In this document: positions 56,114 to 64,000 of the stretch, in pieces | Layout: each line of letters opens with the position of its first letter | Numbering within the stretch: the first letter of the stretch is position 1 | From: Blastococcus sp. DSM 46786 | GTDB lineage: Bacteria > Actinomycetota > Actinomycetes > Mycobacteriales > Geodermatophilaceae | Assembly: GCF_900109665.1 (NCBI RefSeq) | Contig: NZ_FOAO01000006.1 | Coordinates: forward strand, 1-64,000 | Direction: 5' to 3' | DNA length: 64,000 nucleotides | Translations under genes and position numbers: made by a program | The notes under the pieces: generated by a model | What the model was told of the DNA's origin: nothing | Seen by the model: only the letters and a program-made list of their open reading frames with translations | Database searches by the model: none

Positions 56114-56153
56114 GGGGCGCCGTCCGCACGCTGCAGCGTGCGGGCGGCGCCCC
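56114..56153 (-). terminator. Terminator of the sortase operon
   Basis: Forty-base palindrome with 20-base arms (one G-T pair; core CCGCACGCTGCAGCGTGCGG), 32 bases beyond the sortase stop codon. Confidence 0.8.
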
Positions 56154-56184
56154 GAGGGCGAGAGCGGGGGACGCGACGGACCGG

Positions 56185-56928
56185 TCAGCGGACGCCGGCG
56201 AGCCGCGCGTAGACGACGACGTTGTCGCGGTAGCTGCCGCTGGCGCGGTCGAAGGAGCCCCCGCAGGTGATCAGGCGCAGCGCCGCGTGGGCGGTGTCGC
56301 CGTAGACCTCGACCGTCGGGAAGGCGTCCTTGGGGTACCGCGCGACCCGGTCGACGGTGAAGACCGCCGTCGTGCCGCCCGCGCGGTCGACGAGGATCTC
56401 GGCGCCCGGCTGCAGCTCGGCCAGCCGGAAGAAGACCGCCGGCCCCTCGGCCGCCGAGTCCACGTGCCCGGCGATGACCGCCGGGCCCAGCTCGCCCGGG
56501 GCCGGGCCGCCGCGGTACCAGCCGGCCACGTCGTAGTCCGCCGGTACCTCGAGCGAGCCGTCAGGCAGCAGCCCGAGCGACGCCAGCGGTGGGGTCGCCG
56601 TGTCGATGGAGGGGATGGTCACCGCGAGCGGTTCCGCCTCGGGCAGGACCGGGCCCACGACGGCCGGCGCCGGGGCGGGTGCCGGGGCGGGTGCCGGGGC
56701 GGGTGCCGGGGCGGGTGCCGGGGCGGTCGCCGCCCCCCCGGGCGACGGCCCGGCGGAGGGCGGGGCGGCCGAGGGCGGCATGGGTGCCGCCGCGGCCGAG
56801 GGGACCGTCGGCATCGACTCCTGGGTGGCCAGACCCGCGCCGATCAGCGCGGCGCCGCCGAAGGAGAGCGCGGCGATGGCCGCCCTCGCGAGACGAGGGC
56901 GGCCATCGGCACGGGAGTGTCGACCCAT
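56185..56928 (-). CDS. Class F sortase
   Basis: 247 residues. A signal-anchor helix ([20 protein letters not shown]) is followed by a Pro/Ala linker with about nine AP repeats (encoded by GCCGGGGCGGGT units, 56670-56730) and the sortase domain: [19 protein letters not shown] holds the catalytic His, [16 protein letters not shown] the Cys, and [12 protein letters not shown] the Arg. Class F sortases attach proteins to the wall or to each other. It starts nine bases after the CHRD-domain gene, its likely substrate. ATG 56928. Confidence 0.9.
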   Translation of the reverse strand: MGRHSRADGRPRLARAAIAALSFGGAALIGAGLATQESMPTVPSAAAAPMPPSAAPPSAGPSPGGAATAPAPAPAPAPAPAPAPAPAPAVVGPVLPEAEPLAVTIPSIDTATPPLASLGLLPDGSLEVPADYDVAGWYRGGPAPGELGPAVIAGHVDSAAEGPAVFFRLAELQPGAEILVDRAGGTTAVFTVDRVARYPKDAFPTVEVYGDTAHAALRLITCGGSFDRASGSYRDNVVVYARLAGVR

Positions 56929-56937
56929 CTGCGACGG

Positions 56938-57690
56938 TCAGACGTCCCCGCGGGCGGTGCGACGGCGGTAGGCCAGCGCGCCGGCGCCGGCGAGCCCGGC
57001 CGCACCGAGGGCGAAGAGTGCCTCGTTCTCGATGCCGGCGGTGCCACCGCCACCGGCGTCGACGCCGCCGGAGGGCATCTGACCCATCTGGTCGGTGGCG
57101 CCGCAGAGAGCCGGCGCGGTCGCCTCGAGCGGCAGGTCCGGGTTGAGCGGGCTGGCCGGCGGCGGCGGGCCGTACTGGCCGTTCGGGCTGATCGAGTCGA
57201 TGCCGTGCTGCACCACGACCACGTCAGCGAGGTTGATGTCGCCGTCGATCTGGCTCAGGTCGAACGTGCGCTCGTAGCTGACCTCGCCGCTGTCGCTGGC
57301 CACCGGGAACCGCTCGACGGCGAGCGCGCTGTCAGGCCCGAAGTCACCCTCGGTGGTGAGAGAGAGCTGGATGCCACCGTAGAAGGGCTGCCCTTCGGGC
57401 GTGCTGACGATGCCGTCGTCACCGGCGGCGGACATCGGGGGGCAGATGTTCTGGCCGCCGATGTGGATGTGCTGCGCGTGCGGCTGGCCCGGCACGACAC
57501 CCGTCGTGTCGACGCTGACGGTGAGGCTGTTGGCCTCCTCGTCGAGGACCAGTTCGGCGGTACCCGAGGCGCCGCTGTCGTTGAGCGCCCCCAGATCGAT
57601 CGTGGCGGACTCCGCAGCGGCGGCCGTGCCGGCGGTGGCGAGCGCCAGGGGGAAGGCGAGTGCGGCGGCGGACAGGTATCTCGTACGCAT
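56938..57690 (-). CDS. CHRD-domain surface protein, probable sortase substrate
   Basis: 250 residues. Signal peptide MRTRYLSAAALAFPLALATA then GTAAAA; a CHRD domain (LVLDEEANSLTVSVDTTGVV, AQHIHIGGQNICPP, GGIQLSLTT) of the chordin type; a Pro-rich segment; then MPSGGVDAGGGGTAGIENEA, a hydrophobic helix LFALGAAGLAGAGALAY and the basic end RRRTARGDV. The helix plus Arg tail is the layout of a sortase sorting signal but without LPxTG; MPSGG is the likely substitute. AAGGA precedes ATG 57690. Operon with the sortase. Confidence 0.8.
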   Translation of the reverse strand: MRTRYLSAAALAFPLALATAGTAAAAESATIDLGALNDSGASGTAELVLDEEANSLTVSVDTTGVVPGQPHAQHIHIGGQNICPPMSAAGDDGIVSTPEGQPFYGGIQLSLTTEGDFGPDSALAVERFPVASDSGEVSYERTFDLSQIDGDINLADVVVVQHGIDSISPNGQYGPPPPASPLNPDLPLEATAPALCGATDQMGQMPSGGVDAGGGGTAGIENEALFALGAAGLAGAGALAYRRRTARGDV

Positions 57691-58256
57691 CGGGCGACAT
57701 CCTTCTGTCGAACGCCGAGCTCCGGTCGAGCGTCGGTCACCCGACATCTGCCCAGCTCACCGGAGTGCGACTCGGCAGGACGCCGATCTGTCACGCCTGC
57801 AATTCACTGGATGACGATCCCGTGACGAGCCCCGGCCCGCGGTGCCGCAACCTGGCTCGCTCCCTAGGATCTTCGGCCCCGGATCCCCTACCGCCTACCC
57901 GACGGCGGAACCGGCATGTCTCCGGATGCCGCGCCGACCTCGCGACCTCCACCCCCGGCGCAAGGACGACGGCGGTGCCAGACGGGCGGAGGAGGGACTC
58001 CGCTCCCGCAGCCATCCGCGGGTGGGCGCGGCGCACGACTTGACCGGCTGGCATCGAGGCGCAGCGCCCCGGTTACCCGCGAGTAGCCTCCTCGTGCGCC
58101 CGCTATCGTGCGACGCAGTGCGGCAAGCTGCCCGCACGCGATCCGCGCGCCGACCCCAGGGCCGGCGCCGTCGGTGCGCGCACCACACACAGCTCCGGCC
58201 CCCTCCGTGGCGGACCGGGGACAGCCGACGCCGCCAGGCGTACGGGAGGGGAAGAG
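57691..58256. other. Long intergenic region before etfD
   Basis: 566 bases with no gene I can support. It must carry the promoters of the divergent CHRD-sortase and etfD genes. Possible -10 boxes on the plus strand are TAGCCT and TATCGT in 58080-58110, about 150 bases before etfD, which would leave a long leader. GGGAGGGG sits before the etfD start. Confidence 0.5.
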
Positions 58257-60554
58257 ATGACGGGCCCGTTGCAGATCGTCCTGGGGACGATCAGCATCCT
58301 GTTCCTGATCGTGGCGAGCGTGATGGCCTACCGGGCCGTGCGGGCGATGGTGCGGATCATCCGCACCGGACAGCCCGACGGCACCCGCTTCGGCCCGGTC
58401 AAGAGCCGCCTGAAGACGCTGCTGGTCGAGTCGCTCGGCCACACCCGCATGCTCAAGTGGTCGAGCATCGGCATCGCCCACTGGTTCGTCTTCGTCGGCT
58501 TCTACGGCCTGTTCCTGACGCTGGTCGAGGCCTTCGGTGAGGTCTGGAACCCGGCGTTCCACCTGCCGCTGATCGGCGAGTGGGCGCTGTGGAACCTGTT
58601 CGCCGACATCATCGGCACCGGCACGATCCTCGGGATCGTCTACCTGATCTACCGGCGCCAGAAGGACCACCCGCGCCGGCAGGGCCGCAAGAGCCGCTTC
58701 GCCGGCACCAACGAGGGCCGCGGCTACTTCGTCGAGGCCGTCGTCCTCACCGTCGGGGTCGCCATCCTGCTGATCCGGTCGCTCAAGGTCTCCTCCGACC
58801 TGACCGACGCGCCGGCGTGGTCGCACCCGGTCTCCGGCGCGCTGGCCACCGTGCTGCCCGACAGCCCCGACCTGCTGAGCATCGTCGCGTTCGTCAAGAT
58901 CGTGGTCTCGCTGACCTGGCTGGTCGTCATCAGCCGCATCCTGAACATGGGTGTCGCCTGGCACCGGTTCAGCGCCTTCTTCAACATCTACTTCAAGCGC
59001 GAGGCCGACGGCCGCCAGGCGCTCGGCCCGCTGCCGGCCATGACCAGCGGCGGCAAGCCGATCGACTTCGAGGACCCGGGCGAGGACGACGTCTTCGGCC
59101 GCGGCAAGATCGAGGACTTCACCTGGAAGGGGATGCTCGACTTCACCACCTGCACGGAGTGCGGGCGGTGCCAGAGCCAGTGCCCGGCGTGGAACACGGG
59201 CAAGCCGCTCAGCCCCAAGATGGTGATCATGGACCTCCGCGACCACCTCTACGCGAAGGCCCCTTACCTCCTCGGTGAGAAGACCGCCTCCGAGACGGCC
59301 CCGGACTACGACGTCCTCAAGCCCAGCGACGAGCAGGTCTGGGCGAGCGGCTACGCCCGCATCGAGGGCACCAACGACGCCCAGGCCCACCGCCCGCTGG
59401 TGGGCACCCTCGAGGAGGGCGGGGTCATCGACCCCGACGTCCTGTGGAGCTGCACCAACTGCGGCGCCTGCGTGGAGCAGTGCCCGGTGGACATCGAGCA
59501 CATCGACCACATCGAGGACATGCGCCGCTACCAGGTGCTGATCGAGTCCAACTTCCCGTCCGAGGCCGGGGTCATGATGACCAACCTCGAGAAGCGCGGG
59601 AACCCGTGGGGCATGGGCGGCAACGTCCGCGAGGACTGGATCAAGGAGCTGGACTTCGAGGTCCGCGTCGCCGACGGTCCGCTCCCCCACGAGGTCGAGT
59701 ACCTGTTCTGGGTCGGCTGCGCCGGCGCCGTGGACGACCGCGCCAAGAAGGTCACCAAGGCCGTCGCGGAGCTGCTGCACACCGCGGGCGTCGAGTTCGC
59801 CGTCCTCGGCAACGGGGAGACCTGCTCGGGCGACCCGGCCCGCCGCATGGGCAACGAGTTCCTGTTCCAGCAGCTGGCCATGGAGAACGTCGGGACCCTC
59901 GACGGCGTCTTCGAGGGGCGCGTCCCCGGTACCCGCAAGATCGTGGCGACCTGCCCGCACTGCTTCAACTCGCTCGGCCGGGAGTACCCGCAGGTCGGCG
60001 GCGAGTACGAGGTCGTGCACCACACCCAGCTGCTCGGCCAGCTCGTGGAGGAGGGCCGGCTCACCCCGGTCACCCCGGTCGACCGCAAGGTGACCTACCA
60101 CGACCCGTGCTTCCTGGGCCGGCACAACAAGGTCTACACGCCCCCGCGGGAGATCCTCGACTCCGTCCAGGGCCTGTCCACGCAGGAGATGCACCGCTGC
60201 AAGGACCGCGGCTTCTGCTGCGGCGCCGGCGGTGCCCGCATGTGGATGGAGGAGAAGATCGGCAAGCGGATCAACATGGAGCGCACCGAGGAGGCCCTGG
60301 AACTCGATCCCGACGTCATCTCCACCGCGTGCCCGTTCTGCATCACGATGCTCAGCGACGCGCTGACCAGCAAGAAGCAGAACGGCGAGGCCGGCGAGCA
60401 CGTCGAGGTGCTCGACGTCAGCCAGATCCTGCTGCGCTCGATGCAGCCGGTCGCCGTCGGCGCGCAGGGCGCCGAGCAGGGGGCCGACGTCGGGACCAAG
60501 GGCGACGACGTCGTCGGCCTCGACTCCGCCGCCACGGACCACGACCCGAACTGA
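58257..60554 (+). CDS. etfD: Membrane ETF:menaquinone oxidoreductase-like Fe-S protein (EtfD)
   Basis: 765 residues. N-terminal NarI-like membrane domain of about six helices, then two 4Fe-4S motifs (CTECGRCQSQCPAW and CTNCGACVEQCPV), then two CCG-type domains (ATCPHCFNSLGREYP with HDPCFLGRHNKVYTP, and CCGAGGARMW with STACPFCITML) of heterodisulfide-reductase type. Size and order match Rv0338c, which takes electrons from EtfBA in fatty-acid oxidation and hands them to menaquinone. ATG 58257 has GGGAGGGG before it. No etfBA nearby. The last 60 residues are a poorly conserved acidic tail. Confidence 0.85.
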   Translation: MTGPLQIVLGTISILFLIVASVMAYRAVRAMVRIIRTGQPDGTRFGPVKSRLKTLLVESLGHTRMLKWSSIGIAHWFVFVGFYGLFLTLVEAFGEVWNPAFHLPLIGEWALWNLFADIIGTGTILGIVYLIYRRQKDHPRRQGRKSRFAGTNEGRGYFVEAVVLTVGVAILLIRSLKVSSDLTDAPAWSHPVSGALATVLPDSPDLLSIVAFVKIVVSLTWLVVISRILNMGVAWHRFSAFFNIYFKREADGRQALGPLPAMTSGGKPIDFEDPGEDDVFGRGKIEDFTWKGMLDFTTCTECGRCQSQCPAWNTGKPLSPKMVIMDLRDHLYAKAPYLLGEKTASETAPDYDVLKPSDEQVWASGYARIEGTNDAQAHRPLVGTLEEGGVIDPDVLWSCTNCGACVEQCPVDIEHIDHIEDMRRYQVLIESNFPSEAGVMMTNLEKRGNPWGMGGNVREDWIKELDFEVRVADGPLPHEVEYLFWVGCAGAVDDRAKKVTKAVAELLHTAGVEFAVLGNGETCSGDPARRMGNEFLFQQLAMENVGTLDGVFEGRVPGTRKIVATCPHCFNSLGREYPQVGGEYEVVHHTQLLGQLVEEGRLTPVTPVDRKVTYHDPCFLGRHNKVYTPPREILDSVQGLSTQEMHRCKDRGFCCGAGGARMWMEEKIGKRINMERTEEALELDPDVISTACPFCITMLSDALTSKKQNGEAGEHVEVLDVSQILLRSMQPVAVGAQGAEQGADVGTKGDDVVGLDSAATDHDPN

Positions 60555-60558
60555 AGGA

Positions 60559-60609
60559 CCCCCTCGCCCCCCACCACTCGCTAGCTCGCGGTGGGACCCT
60601 GCGAGGGGG
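60559..60609 (+). terminator. etfD terminator
   Basis: CCCCCTCGC (60559-60567) with GCGAGGGGG (60601-60609), inner CCCACC (60570-60575) with GGTGGG (60590-60595): a long two-step hairpin four bases after the stop codon. Confidence 0.75.
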
Positions 60610-60746
60610 CCGACAGGGCAGCGACGGCGCGCATCCCGAGGGGTGCGCGCCGTCGTCGTTCCGGGGACGCCGGCCGGGCCCGAGGTGGTTGCCCTGCGCA
60701 CCGACCCGGGGCCGGTGTGCGGCACGTCATGGAGGACGCTTGCCGG

Positions 60747-62108
60747 GTGACCCGCACCGCCCCCGACCGCAGCAGCACCGGCACCGGCACCGGCACCGGC
60801 ACCGGCACCGATCGTCGTCGGGGTCTCGGCCTCATGGCCGTCGCCATCGTGCTCACGGCGCTCAACCTCCGGACCGCGGTCACCAGCGTCGGCCCCGTCC
60901 TGCAGGAGATCCAGCGGGGGCTCGGCATCTCCAGCGGCCTGGCCGGGGTGATCACCACCATGCCGGTGCTCTGCTTCGCGCTGATCGGGTTCACCGGCCC
61001 GGCGCTGTCGGCGCGCTACCGCGACGCGCACGTGCTCGCCGGCGCCCTCATCGCGATGACCGCCGGGCTCGCGCTGCGCAGCCTGGCCGAGGCCTTCCCC
61101 GTCTTCCTCGCCGGGACGGCGCTGGCCATGGCCGGCGGGGCCCTCGGCAACGTCATGCTCCCGGGCCTGGTGAAGCGCCATTTCCCGGGGCGGACCGGCC
61201 CGCTGGTCGGCGCGTACAGCACGGCGATGGGCCTGGGCGCGACCCTGGCCGCCGTCACCGCGCAGCCCATCGCCGACGCGACGGGCACCGACGGCGGGGG
61301 GTGGCGCTGGGCGCTGGTCGTCTGGGCGCTGCCGGCGCTCGTGGCGGCCGGCGTGTGGCTGGCCGTCCCGGCCGCTCCCGACGTCTCCCGCCGGAGCCAC
61401 TCGGCCGTCCGGATGCGGGCGCTGGTGCACAGCCCGACGGCGCTGGCGATCACCGCGTTCTTCGGCGTCCAGGCGCTGCAGGCCTACGTCGTCATCGGGT
61501 GGTCGGCGCAGTACCTGCGGGACTCGGGGCTCAGCGCGGCGACGGCGGGGCTGCTCCTGGGCCTGAACTCCGTCGTCGGCCTGCCGCTGAGCGCCGTCAT
61601 CCCGTCGCTCACCGTCCGGCCGCGCCTGCAGCGCCCGCTGCTGGTGGTCTTCATCGCCAGCTACGTGACCGGCTGGGTGGGCCTCTGGACGGCGCCGACC
61701 GCCGCGCCGTGGCTGTGGATGGTGCTGATCGCCGTCGGCATGGGCACCTTCTCGATGGTGCTGACCCTGATCGGCCTGCGCGCCCGGACGCCCGAGACCG
61801 TCTCCGCGCTCTCCACCGTGAGCCAGAGCTGGGGCTACGTCGTCGCGGGGGCCGGCCCGCTGCTCGTGGGCGTGCTGCGCGGGGCGACCGGCAGCTACGA
61901 CGGCATGTTCGTCATCGTCCTCACCGGCGTCGCGGTGCTCGCCGTCGCCGGGTGGATCGCCACCCGGCAGGTGTTCGTCGACGACGAGGTGGACCGGTCG
62001 GTGCCCGGCTGGTCACCGGCGGGGCGCTGCTCCGAGGTGCTGGAGAGCGCCGGCGTCGAGGTCCCCGCGGCCGCACGGGTCGACGGCACCCCGCCGCCGC
62101 GCGGCTAG
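60747..62108 (+). CDS. CynX/NimT-family MFS transporter
   Basis: 453 residues from GTG 60747; the frame runs further back (ATG 60729 possible) but the earlier residues look non-coding. A Thr-Gly-rich start (TGTGTGTGTGT, encoded by a GGCACC repeat) precedes twelve helices: MAVAIVLTALNLRTAVTSVG (the CynX signature with NLRTAV), GPVLQEIQRGLGISSGLAGV, LGNVMLPGLVKRHFPGRTGP. The family exports or imports cyanate, nitroimidazoles or other small compounds; the substrate is unknown. The stop codon TAG is in a CTAG that flanks the element at 62109. Confidence 0.82.
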   Translation: MTRTAPDRSSTGTGTGTGTGTDRRRGLGLMAVAIVLTALNLRTAVTSVGPVLQEIQRGLGISSGLAGVITTMPVLCFALIGFTGPALSARYRDAHVLAGALIAMTAGLALRSLAEAFPVFLAGTALAMAGGALGNVMLPGLVKRHFPGRTGPLVGAYSTAMGLGATLAAVTAQPIADATGTDGGGWRWALVVWALPALVAAGVWLAVPAAPDVSRRSHSAVRMRALVHSPTALAITAFFGVQALQAYVVIGWSAQYLRDSGLSAATAGLLLGLNSVVGLPLSAVIPSLTVRPRLQRPLLVVFIASYVTGWVGLWTAPTAAPWLWMVLIAVGMGTFSMVLTLIGLRARTPETVSALSTVSQSWGYVVAGAGPLLVGVLRGATGSYDGMFVIVLTGVAVLAVAGWIATRQVFVDDEVDRSVPGWSPAGRCSEVLESAGVEVPAAARVDGTPPPRG

Positions 62109-62286
62109 TACTGCGGCCGTCAACGTTCGCCCGCCCGGCGGCTGCCTTCCCGAGACCGCCGCGGATGGCGACGGAGTGCGCAGATGGCCAGTTTTCGGCA
62201 CGGGAATGGCGCGTCTGCGCACACTGTCCTGACGCGAAGCGCTACCCGGCCCAGCTTGGACCAGTCGAAGGTTGCGTGACGCGGTA
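62109..62286. mobile_element. Possible 178-bp MITE with IS5-like features
   Basis: Both ends are flanked by CTAG (62105-62108, 62287-62290), the IS5-family target type. The ends match as imperfect inverted repeats, 15 of 21 (left TACTGCGGCCGTCAACGTTCG split as TACTGCGG and CCGTCAACGTTCG; right end complementary TACCGCGTCACGCAAC). Inside is a smaller hairpin GTGCGCAGA (62176-62184) with TCTGCGCAC (62214-62222). No transposase is encoded. Confidence 0.5.
62176..62222. terminator. Inner hairpin, possible two-way terminator
   Basis: Nine-base perfect stem GTGCGCAGA/TCTGCGCAC with a 29-base loop, in the middle of the 178-bp element, between convergent genes. Confidence 0.45.
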
Positions 62287-62871
62287 CTAGGGGCGCCGGG
62301 TCTCCGCCCGGGTGAAGTTGCGGAACGAGCGCGACGGGGTGGGTCCGCGCTGGTCCTGGTAGCGGGAGCCGTAGACCGCCGAACCGTACGGGTGCTCGGC
62401 CGCGCTGGTCAGCCGGAACAGGCAGAGCTGCCCGATCTTCATGCCCGGCCACAGGGTGATCGGCAGGTTCGCCACGTTGGACAGCTCCAGCGTGATGTGC
62501 CCGGAGAAGCCGGGGTCGACGAAGCCCGCCGTCGAGTGGGTGAGCAATCCGAGACGTCCCAGACTCGATTTTCCCTCGAGCCTGGCTGCGAGGTCGTCGG
62601 GGATGCTGACGACCTCGAGCGTGGAGCCCAGCACGAACTCTCCCGGGTGCAGCACGAACGGCTCGTCGCCCTCGGGCTCGACGAGGGTGGTGAGGTCGTC
62701 CTGCTGCTTCGCCGGATCGATGTGGGTGTACCGCGCGTTGTTGAAGACGCGGAAGAACCGGTCCAGCCGGACGTCGATGCTGGACGGCTGCACCAGCCCC
62801 GGGTCGTAGGGTTCGATGCCGAGGCGTCCCCCGGCGATCGCGGCCGTGATGTCGCGGTCGCTCAGCAGCAT
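62287..62871 (-). CDS. dcd: dCTP deaminase (bifunctional dCTP deaminase/dUTPase type)
   Basis: 194 residues. Signature strands: [70 protein letters not shown]. Actinobacterial members convert dCTP directly to dUMP, feeding thymidylate synthesis. The catalytic region ([10 protein letters not shown]) and Ser in GKSSLGR are present. ATG 62871 lies seven bases after TAGACT (62879-62884), leaderless type. Stop codon TAG inside CTAG at 62287. Confidence 0.94.
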   Translation of the reverse strand: MLLSDRDITAAIAGGRLGIEPYDPGLVQPSSIDVRLDRFFRVFNNARYTHIDPAKQQDDLTTLVEPEGDEPFVLHPGEFVLGSTLEVVSIPDDLAARLEGKSSLGRLGLLTHSTAGFVDPGFSGHITLELSNVANLPITLWPGMKIGQLCLFRLTSAAEHPYGSAVYGSRYQDQRGPTPSRSFRNFTRAETRRP

Positions 62872-63017
62872 GGCGCGGAGTCTAGGGAACGCCGTCCCCC
62901 CTCCGTCCGGGTGAAGGCCGCCGTCCGGCCCTCAAGCAGCAGCCGGCCGGCGCCGTAGCCGCCCCGGAGAGCCCCGCCGTGACCGGCCGGGCCACGCGGC
63001 GCGCCGGAGGACACGGG

Positions 63018-64000
63018 ATGACGAGCAAGCGGGTGCTGGGCGCCGTGCTGACCGGGGCGGTCGTGGCCGGTTACGCGGGTGCGGCGGCCTGGTCGGCCTG
63101 GGCCGCGCCGACCATCGAGGAGGCGACCGGCTTCGGGCCGGGCGACGGGCTGACCCGTTACGCCCTCACCGCGCAGGCGGGCGTCGCGGGCGACCTGCTC
63201 GGCGCCCTCGAGGCGGTGCCGGGCGTCGCCAGCGCCCAGTGGGTCGGGGGCGGTCGCGCCCTCGTCGCCGTCGGCGGCGTGACGCCGGAGCGGCTGCGCG
63301 CCGTGCCCGGGGTGGCCGACGTCGAGCTCTCCCCGTCGGTCCCGGTGCTGGGCACCGTCACCGACCCGTTCTTCCCCCAGTACGGCTGGAACCTGGAGAA
63401 CACCGGCAGCAACGCCTACCTGCAGACGGCCGTCGCCGACGCCGACGTGGACGCCACCGCGGGCTGGGACAGCGGTACCGGCGCCGGCCGCGTCGTCGCC
63501 GTCGTCGACACCGGCTTCGACTCCGACCACCCCGACCTGGCCGGTTCGCTGTGGACCAACCCGGACGAGCCGTGCGGCACGGCCGACACCGACGGCAACG
63601 GCCTGGCCGGCGACTGCCACGGGTGGAACTTCTACGCGGACAACGCGGACGTCGACAACGGCGCCATGGGAACCCACGGCACCAGCGTCGCCGGCGTGAT
63701 CGGTGCCCGGGCCGGCAACGGCGCGGGCTCGGCCGGCGTCGCACCGGACGTGCGGATCATGCCGCTGGTCGCCGGCGGCGGGGAGACCGTCGACGTGTAC
63801 CTGTGCGCCCTCGCCATCCGGTACGCCGTCGACCACGGGGCGGACGTCGTCAACGCCTCGTGGGGCGGGCCGTTCAGCGGCCCGGCGCTCGACGAGCTGC
63901 GCTCGGCCATCGCCTACGCCGAGGCGCACGACGTGCTGGTGGTCGCGGCGGCGGGCAACGACTCGGCCGACCGCGACACCACGCCGATGTACCCGGCGAG
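63018..64000 (+). CDS. Subtilisin-like (S8) serine protease, 5' part
   Basis: At least 327 residues, cut by the window. ATG 63018 has GGAGG before it. A signal peptide (RVLGAVLTGAVVAGYAGAAAW) leads into a propeptide-like segment (to about residue 115). The catalytic domain then shows VVAVVDTGFDSDHPDLAG (Asp), GTHGTSVAGVIGA (His) and NASWGGPFSGPAL; the Ser motif lies beyond the edge. A secreted protease, possibly with C-terminal surface domains outside the window. Confidence 0.9.
   Translation, partial: MTSKRVLGAVLTGAVVAGYAGAAAWSAWAAPTIEEATGFGPGDGLTRYALTAQAGVAGDLLGALEAVPGVASAQWVGGGRALVAVGGVTPERLRAVPGVADVELSPSVPVLGTVTDPFFPQYGWNLENTGSNAYLQTAVADADVDATAGWDSGTGAGRVVAVVDTGFDSDHPDLAGSLWTNPDEPCGTADTDGNGLAGDCHGWNFYADNADVDNGAMGTHGTSVAGVIGARAGNGAGSAGVAPDVRIMPLVAGGGETVDVYLCALAIRYAVDHGADVVNASWGGPFSGPALDELRSAIAYAEAHDVLVVAAAGNDSADRDTTPMYPA

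Larger units (their letters stand above)
55824..56184. other. Region upstream of dnaK
   Basis: Contains the HspR operator array (55874-55908), the ArsR-type remnant (56002-56103) and the sortase terminator (56114-56153). No intact gene is seen. Confidence 0.6.

Noticed and set aside
56670-56730. Short tandem repeat as a repeat array
   Set aside because: It encodes the Ala-Pro linker of the sortase.
57888-61430. A 1180-codon minus-strand frame opposite etfD
   Set aside because: Antisense shadow rich in His, Asp and Arg; etfD on the plus strand has all motifs.

Overview
The window is high-GC actinobacterial chromosome. Gene content, the mycothiol-dependent formaldehyde dehydrogenase, the DUF3073, DUF3151 and DUF5701 proteins, heavy use of GTG starts and four-base GTGA/ATGA gene overlaps all fit the family Geodermatophilaceae (Blastococcus, Geodermatophilus, Modestobacter). 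The genus is inferred from protein flavour and was not tested.

Layout. 1-1300: the 5' end of a transposase cut by the window edge, an AMIN-like lipoprotein, and a tRNA cluster (Glu, Asp, Phe). 1300-11300: a glycosyltransferase, a catalase-fold protein, a coupled cassette (metallo-beta-lactamase hydrolase, acyl-adenylating enzyme, MftG-like GMC oxidoreductase), a lipoprotein, an M23 peptidoglycan hydrolase, a valine/leucine-type dehydrogenase and DUF3073. 11500-28500: a purine biosynthesis region (purM, purF, purL, purQ, purS, purC, purB, purD, all on the minus strand). It is interrupted by an mscR-hydrolase pair, an oxalate/formate-type transporter with a 48-residue partner, a DUF559 nuclease gene between two copies of one palindrome, and an AI-2E family transporter. 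28600-40500: a glycerophosphodiesterase, rsgA, purA, a sugar-type ABC permease/ATPase pair, fba-DUF3151, two flavoenzymes and pyrE. 40500-56000: fasciclin and sulfite-oxidase-like proteins, clpB, ohrR-osmC, a marR-DHA2 efflux pair, and the heat-shock operon dnaK-grpE-dnaJ-hspR-marR. 56000-64000: a class F sortase with a CHRD-domain partner, etfD, a CynX/NimT-type transporter, dcd and the start of a subtilisin-like protease.

How the genes work together. purD, purB, purC, purS/Q/L, purF, purM and purA supply eight of the de novo purine enzymes plus the first AMP-branch step; pyrE adds a pyrimidine step, and dcd makes dUMP from dCTP. HspR, encoded in the dnaK operon, very probably controls both dnaK and clpB, since HAIR-type sites lie before both. 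MscR and its adjacent hydrolase handle formaldehyde through mycothiol. OhrR with OsmC, and MarR with the DHA2 pump, are stress and drug-response pairs.

Genome style. At least nine genes have a TAnnnT hexamer 6-8 bases before the start codon, the mark of leaderless transcripts. Many intergenic gaps hold long GC-rich hairpins, some of them repeated. The most interesting novelties are the DUF559 gene framed by twin palindromes, a 178-bp element with IS5-like features lying exactly between two stop codons, a short repeat that supplies the C-terminal tail and stop codon of two unrelated proteins, the sortase/CHRD pair with an unusual sorting signal, and two decayed gene fragments.
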